Of a DNA stretch of 8,229 nucleotides, positions 1 through 6,417 are shown in pieces. Origin of the DNA: Bacteroidota bacterium (GTDB taxonomy: Bacteria; Bacteroidota; Ignavibacteria; Ignavibacteriales; Ignavibacteriaceae); the NCBI GenBank assembly GCA_023453665.1, contig JAEXTA010000154.1, positions 1 to 8,229 of the forward strand, read 5' to 3'. Numbering within the stretch: position 1 is the first letter of the stretch; every line of letters begins with the position of its first letter. Under the pieces are notes generated by a model. The model saw only the letters and a program-made list of their open reading frames with translations, was not told the origin of the DNA and ran no database searches. The position numbers were made by a program, and so were the translations under genes.

Positions 1-377
1 TGCTTGTACAGAAGATATTTGAACACGTGGCAAATGAAGGATTAAATGTTGATATGATTTCAATTATCAGTAATCCCTCACTGAATATATCTTTTACTAT
101 TATTGAAGATAAAAGAAGTCATATTGAAGAAGCGCTTTCACATCTTTTAAAAGATTTTAAGGAATTGAATATTCATTACCAGGGTGGCTATACCAAAATA
201 TCTATTGTCGGTATCGGAATGCGTTCGAGCAGTGGAGTTGCGGCAGGATTTTTCAGGGCATTGAATAATATCCCTGTCAAGCTTGTCACTACATCAGAAA
301 TAAAAATATCATGCCTCGTCGAAGAAACTTTTAAAACTGAAGCAGTTAAATCACTTACTTCCCATTTTAATTTATAG
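1..377 (+). CDS. lysC: Aspartate kinase, C-terminal ACT-domain part (5' end outside window)
   Basis: The reading frame is open from position 3 to the TAG at 375-377, giving about 124 residues; the N-terminal kinase domain lies upstream of the window. Aspartate kinase phosphorylates aspartate as the first step towards diaminopimelate, lysine, threonine and methionine. Two ACT repeats are visible: the end of the first reads EHVANEGLNVDMIS, and the second carries KISIVGIGMRSSSGVAAGFF followed by LVTTSEIKISCLVEE. The TSEIKIS block is the hallmark of the second ACT domain of aspartokinases, which form the site for feedback inhibition by lysine or threonine. A GTG at 27 lies inside the ACT domain and is not a real start. 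The stop is 8 nt before the next gene, an M20 deacetylase, which suggests one operon. Whether the full gene is a lone kinase or a fusion cannot be seen. Confidence 0.93.
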   Translation, partial: LVQKIFEHVANEGLNVDMISIISNPSLNISFTIIEDKRSHIEEALSHLLKDFKELNIHYQGGYTKISIVGIGMRSSSGVAAGFFRALNNIPVKLVTTSEIKISCLVEETFKTEAVKSLTSHFNL

Positions 378-385
378 AAACTGAA

Positions 386-1492
386 ATGATATCACCAATA
401 GAACTCCGGCACAAGCTTCATCAAAATCCTGAAATTGCTTACAACGAGTTTAAAACAACTGAGTTGATAGTAAACTCAATAAAATCTATAGAAGGGAATT
501 CAATTCTGAAATTTCATACACCTTTCCCGACAGGTGTTCTGGTTGAGTATAGAATAAATACTGGTCCATTCATTCTGTTTCGCGCAGATATTGATGCACT
601 TCCTATAAAAGAAGAAACCAGTTTCGAGTTCAAATCACAAAATGAATTTATGCACGCCTGCGGACACGATGTTCATACATCCATTTTATATTCGCTAATC
701 AAAAAAGTAATTGAATTAAAACCTGAACAAAATTTATTGTTCCTGTTTCAACCCGCTGAAGAAAGCGGGGGCGGCGCTATGAAGTTTTATGACACAGGTG
801 TATTTGATCAGTTTCATATAAAAAATGCTTTTGCTCTTCATGTGACTGATGAATATCCACAGGGTACAATTGCTTCAACTTCCGGAGTATTATTCGCATC
901 AGCATTGGAGATCGATATTGAATTTCTTGGGATAAGTTCTCACGTAGCATTTCCAAAAGAAGGTAAAAACGCGTTTAATGCGCTTCGTTTGTTCATGGAT
1001 AAAGCAGACAAACTATATTCAAAAATAAATGAACCATTCATTTTTGGCGTTGGAAAAATTTATTCGGGTTTTGTAAGAAATATTGCACCTGGTAATGCAA
1101 AGATTGAAGGTTCAATAAGATCACTCAGTGAATTAAAAGCAATTGAATTTTCTGAGATGCTAAAAAATATTTTAAACGAAATTAAAACAGAAACAGAAGT
1201 TGATTTCAGACTAACTAAAGGCGCTCATTACCCTGAAGTAATTGTGGATGATAATATATTTAGAAAACTTTCTCATACATTATCAGAAAAGTATAACTTC
1301 ATTGATTGCGGATATAAAATGACCGGCGAAGATTTTGGATTCTTTTCTAAAAAATTTCCATCGTTTATGTTTTGGCTCGGTACCTCACAAGGGGAAAGAT
1401 ACGGATTGCACAATCCCAGATTTCTGCCTTCAGATGATGTGATAGAAACAGGGAAAAATATTTTCAAAGAAATTCTTATCGCTTCTATGTGA
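386..1492 (+). CDS. M20-family deacetylase, probable N-acetyl-diaminopimelate deacetylase
   Basis: This is a 368-residue metallopeptidase-fold amidohydrolase of the M20 family, close to the usual length. Visible metal-site motifs are RADIDALP (D70), HACGHD (H90, C92, H94), QPAEE (E125, E126), ALHV (H152) and GLHNPRF (H342). The dimerisation domain lies roughly at 175-285, with SHVAFP near 185-190. The pattern ALHVTDEYPQGTIAS followed by GVLFA resembles, from memory, Bacillus YkuR, the N-acetyl-L,L-diaminopimelate deacetylase, which releases acetate and diaminopimelate for lysine and peptidoglycan. Its position 8 nt behind the aspartate kinase supports that role. Family members also include hippurate and auxin-conjugate hydrolases, so the substrate is inferred while the family is certain. 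The start ATG at 386 has only a weak upstream purine stretch (GAAACTGAA), but the HxLHxxPE motif begins at residue 9, as is normal for the family. No signal peptide is seen, so it should be cytoplasmic. Confidence 0.85.
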   Translation: MISPIELRHKLHQNPEIAYNEFKTTELIVNSIKSIEGNSILKFHTPFPTGVLVEYRINTGPFILFRADIDALPIKEETSFEFKSQNEFMHACGHDVHTSILYSLIKKVIELKPEQNLLFLFQPAEESGGGAMKFYDTGVFDQFHIKNAFALHVTDEYPQGTIASTSGVLFASALEIDIEFLGISSHVAFPKEGKNAFNALRLFMDKADKLYSKINEPFIFGVGKIYSGFVRNIAPGNAKIEGSIRSLSELKAIEFSEMLKNILNEIKTETEVDFRLTKGAHYPEVIVDDNIFRKLSHTLSEKYNFIDCGYKMTGEDFGFFSKKFPSFMFWLGTSQGERYGLHNPRFLPSDDVIETGKNIFKEILIASM

Positions 1493-1747
1493 CATTTTCA
1501 GGATAGTGTTTTATCTTAACTTTGTTGCTGACCCGCAATTATAATATCCTTCTCACAGTGAGCTATAGTCTCATTTATAGATCGACCGACCCTAAAAATC
1601 TTTCTAAAAATCAATTAATTTGAATCATTCAAGAGGCACAATAGTTGGATTATACAAACCGTGACTCCAATACTACCGTTGCCGAGGTGTGAAACAGAAT
1701 CTTTTCCAGTTTGGAATTTGTTTCCGCCTCCAACGGTTTTTTAATGA
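1493..1747. other. Convergent intergenic region without genes, rich in short repeats
   Basis: This gap lies between two genes that point at each other. No start-to-stop frame of useful length is present on either strand. It contains the palindrome CTCACAGTGAG (1552-1562), a CTATA/TATAG inverted repeat (1563-1567, 1576-1580), a 9-bp direct repeat CTAAAAATC (1592-1600 and 1604-1612), the palindrome TTGAATCATTCAA (1620-1632), and the long hairpin listed separately at 1675-1742. I see no tRNA, SRP RNA or tmRNA hallmark. Confidence 0.7.
1675..1742 (+). terminator. Long stacked hairpin followed by T6 (terminator or end of a small RNA)
   Basis: On the + strand ACCGTTG (1675-1681) pairs with CAACGGT (1731-1737), GAGG (1684-1687) with CCTC (1727-1730), GAAACA (1691-1696) with TGTTTC (1719-1724), and TTCCA (1704-1708) with TGGAA (1712-1716) around a GTT loop. 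That is 22 base pairs broken by a CC bulge and two internal loops. The closing arm runs straight into TTTTTT (1737-1742). The T-run exists only on the + strand, so it would stop transcripts coming from the lysC/deacetylase side, about 180 nt after that stop codon. The length and layering exceed a simple terminator, so a separate short RNA ending here is also possible. Confidence 0.72.
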
Positions 1748-3376
1748 CTAATCGTTTTCCGACTCAACAAATTCACAACCCTTTGGAATTTCAGGTTTAA
1801 CAATTACAACATCTTCTCTTAGAAGAGCAACTTTTCCGGCTTCCATCCCTTTTTTCTTAACGACATACTTTTTTTGTGTATATGAAACCGGAACCATTCC
1901 CGATGTTTTCGCTTTGCTATGAAAAGCTGCCAGTGAAGCAGTTCTTTTAATTATATCCTTTGGAGTTTTTTCATTTGACTCATCTGATTTTAAAACTACG
2001 TGAGAACCCGGAACACTGCGTGCATGAAACCAATAGTCATTTTGTTTTGCAAACTTTAAAGTAAGCAGATCATTGTTTTTACTGTCCCTTCCAACGTAAA
2101 CAAAATATTTATTGTCGATTACATAACGTTTAAACTTAGTCCTGATATCATCTTTTTCTTCATTCCTTGTTTCGGTTTTAATTTTTAATTCTGTCATAAT
2201 TTCTTTATTCCTTTGGGATGTAATACCTTTTTCAATTTCAGTTAAATACTTATGAATTTTATTAAAAGACTTTTGTGTACTCTCATAAAGTTCAATAGAC
2301 TTTGCACGATTTATTTTTTCACTTCTTGCTTTTTCAAAATAACCGTCAATATTTTTCCTGGGACTTTTTGAAGGGTCCAGCTTGATACTGATATTTTCAT
2401 TGTTTGAGTAAATATCTGTCAATTCAATTTCTGTCATTCCCGTTTTAATTTGTTGAATGTTAATCAACAGAAGATTAGCAGTACGATTATATTCATCTTC
2501 GCGGCTTTCTCTATCAATTATTGTTTTCAGTTTATTCAGCTTTTGTGAAAGTCTTATCGTTAAAGTATCAAGATGTTTTTTTAATATTTTTTCATCAGAT
2601 ACTTCTTTTTCGAGTCTGAACTTTGCCGGGATGAAGAAGTTTAACGCCTCAATCAAATTATCGAAGTGAAAAGATTCGTGTGATTCAAACTGTTTAAAAC
2701 ATTTGAAAGTAAGTTTTATATCTGAGCTGTTTTTATTTATGTGAACTTTAAAAGAATCTGATTCAAGATCTGAGATAAATAGTTTTAATGCCGTAATATC
2801 TAATTCCTGTTCAGTTCTTAGTTTGACTTCTAATAGAATTTCTTTGCTGATAAATGGGAATTGTTTTCTAAATGTTTCCAAAGTGATCGAAGACGTAACT
2901 GAACTAAAATCCGGTGAACTAAATCCTTTTATGAATCTATGCGATTTGATCTCATTCATAAACTCTTCAATAAAATCTTCATCATCTTTTTTTAAGCTCT
3001 CAATCATTCCTGAGTTACTTATACACACAATATTAGTATGTTTACCCCGAACAATAAAATAAAGCTCAGAATTACTCAATGAGAACTTTATTATGCGATC
3101 GCTATCACTTATTGTTATTTCTTTAACACTACTATGAATAATCCCCAGGAATAAATCGATAGTATTTTTTTTTGCCCGCCTGTAATCTTTCTTGGAGGTA
3201 ATAAATGGAAGTCCCGGATTGACTGATATTTCAATAAACTTCGATACATTTCCATCTGAAAATTCAACAACTGCTCTATCTTTTTCCTGGGAAAAGAAAT
3301 CTTTTATTGATAGCCCTGCAAGTTGTTGATTCAACTCAACCGCGAGTCTGTTAAGTATAAAATAATTTTTGATCAT
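1748..3376 (-). CDS. rqcH: NFACT / RqcH-type ribosome quality-control protein
   Basis: The 542-residue product is slightly shorter than Bacillus RqcH. It has the NFACT-N domain (about 1-170), including the D93-R94 pair in SDSDRIIKF, which corresponds to the DR motif RqcH needs to bind tRNA. A helix-hairpin-helix-like part follows (about 168-205), then a long charged coiled-coil region (about 258-400) containing the family motif LDPSKSPRKN (333-342). The NFACT-R (DUF814) domain (about 408-520) carries VGRDSKNNDLLTLKFA, DYWFHARSVPGSHVV (447-461) and the KKKGMEAGKV stretch. In characterised homologues the protein binds obstructed 50S subunits and directs addition of C-terminal alanine tails that mark stalled chains for degradation; older names are FbpA or fibronectin-binding protein. 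The start ATG lies about 20 nt downstream of a likely transcription start and has no Shine-Dalgarno site. The gene stands alone, convergent with the deacetylase and divergent from a transporter. Confidence 0.88.
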   Translation of the reverse strand: MIKNYFILNRLAVELNQQLAGLSIKDFFSQEKDRAVVEFSDGNVSKFIEISVNPGLPFITSKKDYRRAKKNTIDLFLGIIHSSVKEITISDSDRIIKFSLSNSELYFIVRGKHTNIVCISNSGMIESLKKDDEDFIEEFMNEIKSHRFIKGFSSPDFSSVTSSITLETFRKQFPFISKEILLEVKLRTEQELDITALKLFISDLESDSFKVHINKNSSDIKLTFKCFKQFESHESFHFDNLIEALNFFIPAKFRLEKEVSDEKILKKHLDTLTIRLSQKLNKLKTIIDRESREDEYNRTANLLLINIQQIKTGMTEIELTDIYSNNENISIKLDPSKSPRKNIDGYFEKARSEKINRAKSIELYESTQKSFNKIHKYLTEIEKGITSQRNKEIMTELKIKTETRNEEKDDIRTKFKRYVIDNKYFVYVGRDSKNNDLLTLKFAKQNDYWFHARSVPGSHVVLKSDESNEKTPKDIIKRTASLAAFHSKAKTSGMVPVSYTQKKYVVKKKGMEAGKVALLREDVVIVKPEIPKGCEFVESEND

Positions 3377-3402
3377 AATAAAAAATCAATCAGTAATCAG
3401 AA

Positions 3403-3433
3403 CAAACTTACAGAATAAAATCACTTTATTAAA
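3403..3433 (-). promoter_or_regulatory. Candidate Bacteroidota-type promoter for the NFACT gene
   Basis: Read on the minus strand, TTTA (3433-3430), a 19-nt spacer and TAAGTTTG (3410-3403) match the Bacteroidota primary-sigma pattern TTTG-N19-TAnnTTTG with one mismatch. Transcription would start near 3396, leaving a leader of about 20 nt before the ATG at 3376. The spacer contains an inverted repeat AATAAA-N5-TTTATT (3414-3419, 3425-3430), which could be an operator or chance in AT-rich DNA. Confidence 0.5.
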
Positions 3434-3468
3434 CATTCACACAGAAGATTCTGAACAATAACTTTTAA

Positions 3469-3497
3469 TTGTGTCTCTATCTATCCTTTGATATATT
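3469..3497 (+). promoter_or_regulatory. Candidate sigma70-like promoter for the transporter gene
   Basis: TTGTGT (3469-3474), exactly 17 nt, then TATATT (3492-3497) gives a 5/6 match in the -10 box and 3/6 in the -35 box. Transcription would start near 3503-3505, just before the Shine-Dalgarno site at 3520. Because the -10 box would lie inside an ORF begun at the TTG at 3488, it also argues for the later start at 3530. Confidence 0.4.
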
Positions 3498-3519
3498 TGG
3501 CAGGCAATAACAAAATTAC

Positions 3520-3524
3520 AGGAG
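3520..3524 (+). promoter_or_regulatory. Ribosome binding site deciding the transporter start
   Basis: AGGAG (3520-3524) is followed by the 5-nt spacer ATAAA and an in-frame TTG at 3530. It is the best Shine-Dalgarno match in the window and places the start 14 codons downstream of the first possible TTG (3488), which has no such site. Confidence 0.65.
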
Positions 3525-3529
3525 ATAAA

Positions 3530-4807
3530 TTGAGCACCCCGACCGGCACTTCAAAGTTAAAAGACGGATTTAAACCTTCCTTCTGGGTTGCAAACGGAAT
3601 GGAGCTTTTTGAAAGATTAGCTTATTACGGACAGGCGACAATTCTAAGTGTTTTTTTAAGAGATCATTTGAAGTTTGACGAAGTGCAGGCAGGCCAATTG
3701 TCATCAATATTTGGTGGCTTGATTTATTTTCTTCCAATATTTGCAGGAGCTCTTGCAGATAAATTCGGATTTAAAAAAGCATTTTCATTTGCTTTTTTTG
3801 TGCTTGCGATCGGTTACTTCCTGATTGGGTCAACAGGTATGGAAGCTTTTTCAGGTTGGTATTCTGATACAAATTTATTTCTTGTACTTTCAATCATTTT
3901 GATATTCACGGCAATTGGTGGTTCTTTTATTAAACCAAGTGTGCTTGGAACTGTTGCATTGACCACCACACCAGAGAGTAAGTCCCTGGGATATGCAATT
4001 TATTATTGGCTGGTAAATATTGGAGCCGCTATTGGCCCACTGTTAGCTTATTTAGTTAGAGACTCAATCGGAATACAGTATGTTTATGTTGTCAGCGCTG
4101 TGAGCTGTGCATTAATGTTTGTCACCACAATGTTTTTCTTTAAAGAACCTGAAGCCAAGCTAACAGAAAAACGTGATGATATTGGTACTGTTATAAAAAA
4201 TCTATGGACAGTAGTTAAGAATTTTAAGTTTATGTTTTTCCTTATGATCTTTGCGCTTTACTGGATAGTATTCTGGGAGTTCTTCATTGTTATTCCATTT
4301 TACATATCAGATTTTATATCACCAGATGCACCGATTGAACTAGTTATCTCTGTGGGTGCCTGGACAATAATTTTATTTCAGATACCGATTAACCGTTTAA
4401 CGAAAAATATTTCGACTCCGACCGCAATTCTTATCGGGTTCATTTTTGCTGCATTGAGCTGGTTCCTTTTATATTTCTCTTATATTCTGGGAATTACAGT
4501 TGGTGTAGGACTTATCATTGCAACAATATTTATTTTTTCTGTAGGTGAACAAACACAGGCTCCGAGATTTTATGAATATCTTGCTGATCTTGCACCCAAA
4601 GGTCAGGCGGCACTTTTTCAGGGGTTTGCTTTTTTACCTATTGCCATTGCCTGGACACTTGGAGGAACATTTGGCGGCTGGTTATATAGAACTTTTGCAA
4701 CCGAACAGAAAAAGCCTGAAATAGTATTTCTTGTTATCGGATCAATTGGAGTTGTATCAGCAATTATGATGTATGTTTATAATTCAATAACAAAGAAAAA
4801 TGGATAG
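3530..4807 (+). CDS. POT/PTR2-family proton-coupled oligopeptide transporter (MFS)
   Basis: With the TTG start at 3530 the protein has 425 residues and is almost entirely hydrophobic, consistent with about 12 membrane helices in the inner membrane. The first helix carries ELFERLAYYG (25-34), the POT motif ExxERxxYY that couples proton binding to substrate transport. A second family block, YYWLVNIGAAIGP, stands in helix 5, and the MFS loop between helices 2 and 3 reads ADKFGFKK. The FKEPEAKL segment and following charged stretch mark the loop between the two six-helix halves. Known relatives import di- and tripeptides using the proton gradient, but some POT members take other substrates, so peptide uptake is an inference from the family. 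The gene is transcribed alone, divergent from the NFACT gene. A longer form starting at the TTG at 3488 is possible but less likely. Confidence 0.85.
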   Translation: MSTPTGTSKLKDGFKPSFWVANGMELFERLAYYGQATILSVFLRDHLKFDEVQAGQLSSIFGGLIYFLPIFAGALADKFGFKKAFSFAFFVLAIGYFLIGSTGMEAFSGWYSDTNLFLVLSIILIFTAIGGSFIKPSVLGTVALTTTPESKSLGYAIYYWLVNIGAAIGPLLAYLVRDSIGIQYVYVVSAVSCALMFVTTMFFFKEPEAKLTEKRDDIGTVIKNLWTVVKNFKFMFFLMIFALYWIVFWEFFIVIPFYISDFISPDAPIELVISVGAWTIILFQIPINRLTKNISTPTAILIGFIFAALSWFLLYFSYILGITVGVGLIIATIFIFSVGEQTQAPRFYEYLADLAPKGQAALFQGFAFLPIAIAWTLGGTFGGWLYRTFATEQKKPEIVFLVIGSIGVVSAIMMYVYNSITKKNG

Positions 4808-4920
4808 AAATAATTGATAAAATTTGTATGAATCAAATTCATTGACCTGCTATTTTTCTATAACAGTATTAAATTGAGTTAGTAAAAAAATCAGAATATC
4901 TTGCAGTACGGAACAGACGG

Positions 4921-5685
4921 ATGAAAAAACTTTTAGCCAGACCATTCATTAGAAAAACTTTATATACGATTGCGGCATTAATTATTTTGTTTCTTGTAGT
5001 AGATAATCTTCTTATTCCATGGTATGTGAACAAACCCGAAACAAAAGTTCCCAATGTTGTTGGCATGGAGGAATCGCAGGCAATTTCTCTTTTGTCAGAT
5101 TATAATCTTGAAGCTGTAGTAAATGAATCTGTAGCGGATGAAAAATTTCCTAAAGGAACAATAATCCTTCAGAAACCCGAAGGCGGAGATATTGTTAAAG
5201 AGGGGAGAAGAGTTTATTTGTTTGTCAGCGGCGGTGAACCTACTGTTTATGTACCAAGACTAAGAGGCAAATCTGTGCGGGATGCCAGATTATCACTTGA
5301 ACGTGTTGGATTAAAACTAGGTGTTATTGAAGAACTTCCCTCATCGAATCCCAAAAATATGATCTTCGATCAGCAGTTTGCTGAGGGTACGCCGCTAAAA
5401 AAAGGTGAGTCCGTTAATGTAACTATAAGTTCCGGTGAATCTGATGAAGGAATCACTGTTCCTGATTTAATTGGAAAGTCCTTATCAGAAGCACAGAGAA
5501 TACTCGCTGACAGCACATTAAAAGTAGGTAAGATTAATTATCAAAGGTCATTTTCTTTGTTGCCTAATACTGTTCTCGATCAATATCCAAGCAAAGGTAA
5601 CAAAGTAAAATCAGGTGATGTGATCGATCTTTTTGTGACCAAGTCTGCTGAACCTCCACTCGATAATGAAATAAAGGAAGAATAA
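4921..5685 (+). CDS. Membrane-anchored protein with three PASTA domains, no kinase
   Basis: The 254-residue protein starts with a short basic cytoplasmic tail (MKKLLARPFIRK), one membrane helix (about 14-33) and an outward-facing part made of three PASTA repeats: about 42-104 (VPNVVGMEESQA), 110-171 (VPRLRGKSVRDA) and 179-241 (VPDLIGKSLSEA), each ending in a VxLFVSGG- or VNVTISSG-like strand. It ends in an acidic tail. PASTA domains bind muropeptide or other cell-wall fragments in PrkC-type kinases and class A/B PBPs; here no kinase or transpeptidase part exists, since an in-frame stop at 4870-4872 closes the frame upstream. Its function is therefore unknown; a role in envelope sensing or in scaffolding wall enzymes is an inference. 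rpe follows 2 nt after its stop, and the ribosome site for rpe lies inside its last codons, so the two are co-expressed. No strong Shine-Dalgarno site precedes the ATG. Confidence 0.88.
   Translation: MKKLLARPFIRKTLYTIAALIILFLVVDNLLIPWYVNKPETKVPNVVGMEESQAISLLSDYNLEAVVNESVADEKFPKGTIILQKPEGGDIVKEGRRVYLFVSGGEPTVYVPRLRGKSVRDARLSLERVGLKLGVIEELPSSNPKNMIFDQQFAEGTPLKKGESVNVTISSGESDEGITVPDLIGKSLSEAQRILADSTLKVGKINYQRSFSLLPNTVLDQYPSKGNKVKSGDVIDLFVTKSAEPPLDNEIKEE
5675..5680 (+). promoter_or_regulatory. Ribosome binding site of rpe inside the PASTA gene
   Basis: AGGAAG lies within the last codons of the PASTA gene, 7 nt before the rpe ATG at 5688. This supports the ATG as start and suggests translational coupling. 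Confidence 0.55.
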
Positions 5686-5687
5686 AA

Positions 5688-6341
5688 ATGGGATTACTCG
5701 CACCATCTATTTTGTCTGCTGACTTTTCTAACCTTGCCCAGCAAATAAGACTTATAGAACTTGGAGGAGCTGACTGGATACACTGTGATGTTATGGACGG
5801 TCAGTTTGTGCCTAACCTGACATTCGGGCCTATAGTTGTTGAAGCAGTAAAGAAAGTCTCTAAACTACCTGTGGATGTTCACCTGATGATAAAAACACCC
5901 GACAATATAATTCCTGAATTTATTAAAGCCGGGGCTGACCATATTTTGGTTCATGCGGAAGAAGTTGTTCATCTAAACCGGACTGTTTCCAGAATAAAAG
6001 AATTAGGTGCTAAAGCAGGCGCAGTTATAAATCCGTCAACACCTGCAGGTGTTTTAAAAGATATAGCTGAATATCTTGATTTGGTTTTGGTAATGTCTGT
6101 TAATCCCGGATTTGGTGGACAATCATTCATAACAAATTCACTTCGAAGAATTAAAGAGACCGCAGAATTACGCAGCAATACAAATTCAAAATTTCTTATA
6201 GAAATTGACGGTGGCGTTAGCAAAAAAAATATTAAAGAAATTCAAGCAGCCGGCTGTGATGTGTTTGTAGTTGGATCAGCAATATTTCACGCAGACAATA
6301 TTACTGCAGAAACAACAGAGTTAAAAAACCTGATACGGTAA
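5688..6341 (+). CDS. rpe: Ribulose-phosphate 3-epimerase
   Basis: The 217-residue protein is a TIM-barrel enzyme of normal length that interconverts D-ribulose 5-phosphate and D-xylulose 5-phosphate in the pentose phosphate pathway, in the cytoplasm. All family signatures are present: LAPSILSADF (4-13), HCDVMDGQFVPNLTFGP (32-48, with metal ligands H32 and D34 and the catalytic Asp), VDVHLMI (H65), VMSVNPGFGGQ (135-145), EIDGG (D174) and the phosphate-binding VVGSAIF (194-200). It is the second gene of a short unit with the PASTA protein and is followed 26 nt later by a strong terminator, so the unit ends here. There is no sign of truncation. Confidence 0.97.
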   Translation: MGLLAPSILSADFSNLAQQIRLIELGGADWIHCDVMDGQFVPNLTFGPIVVEAVKKVSKLPVDVHLMIKTPDNIIPEFIKAGADHILVHAEEVVHLNRTVSRIKELGAKAGAVINPSTPAGVLKDIAEYLDLVLVMSVNPGFGGQSFITNSLRRIKETAELRSNTNSKFLIEIDGGVSKKNIKEIQAAGCDVFVVGSAIFHADNITAETTELKNLIR

Positions 6342-6367
6342 ATAATTAAAATTATAAATTCATTACG

Positions 6368-6390
6368 AAGGTGACTGTTGTCACCTTTTT
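6368..6390 (+). terminator. Rho-independent terminator after rpe
   Basis: AAGGTGAC (6368-6375) and GTCACCTT (6380-6387) form a perfect 8-bp stem around a TGTT loop, and the 3' arm runs into TTTTT (6386-6390). It ends the PASTA-rpe unit and separates it from folP. Confidence 0.88.
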
Positions 6391-6406
6391 ATTTCATATT
6401 TATAAA
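6378..6406 (+). promoter_or_regulatory. Candidate sigma70-like promoter for folP-cdaA, overlapping the terminator
   Basis: TTGTCA (6378-6383), a 17-nt spacer and TATAAA (6401-6406) match the -35 and -10 consensus at 5/6 positions each. The -35 box is formed by the loop and 3' arm of the rpe terminator. Transcription would start near 6412-6414, only some 4-6 nt before the proposed folP start codon at 6418. Confidence 0.5.
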
Positions 6407-6417
6407 ACAAAGAACAT

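Noticed and set aside
1273..1467. Minus-strand ORF within the deacetylase gene
   Set aside because: Antisense to the conserved C-terminal part of the M20 protein; no independent support.
1493..1747. A tRNA, SRP RNA, tmRNA or 6S RNA in the convergent gap
   Set aside because: No T-loop, no GGAA-capped SRP helix with its flanking internal loop, no tag-peptide region and no 6S-like central bubble could be made out.
1744..1803. Small + strand ORF beginning ATG at 1744
   Set aside because: It encodes about 19 residues antisense to the end of the NFACT gene and has no ribosome site.
2457..3062. Two + strand ORFs (2457-2669 and 2823-3062) opposite the NFACT gene
   Set aside because: Both are shadows of a gene with clear domain motifs along its full length.
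4828..4857. Hairpin ATGAAT-CAA-ATTCAT after the transporter as a terminator
   Set aside because: The stem is only 6 bp and nearly all A/T, and the T-run starts about 10 nt after it, so it is too weak to call. Its resemblance to the palindrome at 1620-1632 is probably composition.
4841..4878. Sigma70 promoter for PASTA-rpe starting at TTGACC (4842-4847)
   Set aside because: The nearest -10-like hexamers fall at spacings of 11 or 19 nt, so no convincing pair could be made.
4808..4920. A kinase domain or longer N-terminus for the PASTA protein
   Set aside because: An in-frame TAA at 4870-4872 closes the frame, no start codon lies between it and 4921, and the transporter gene ends at 4807.
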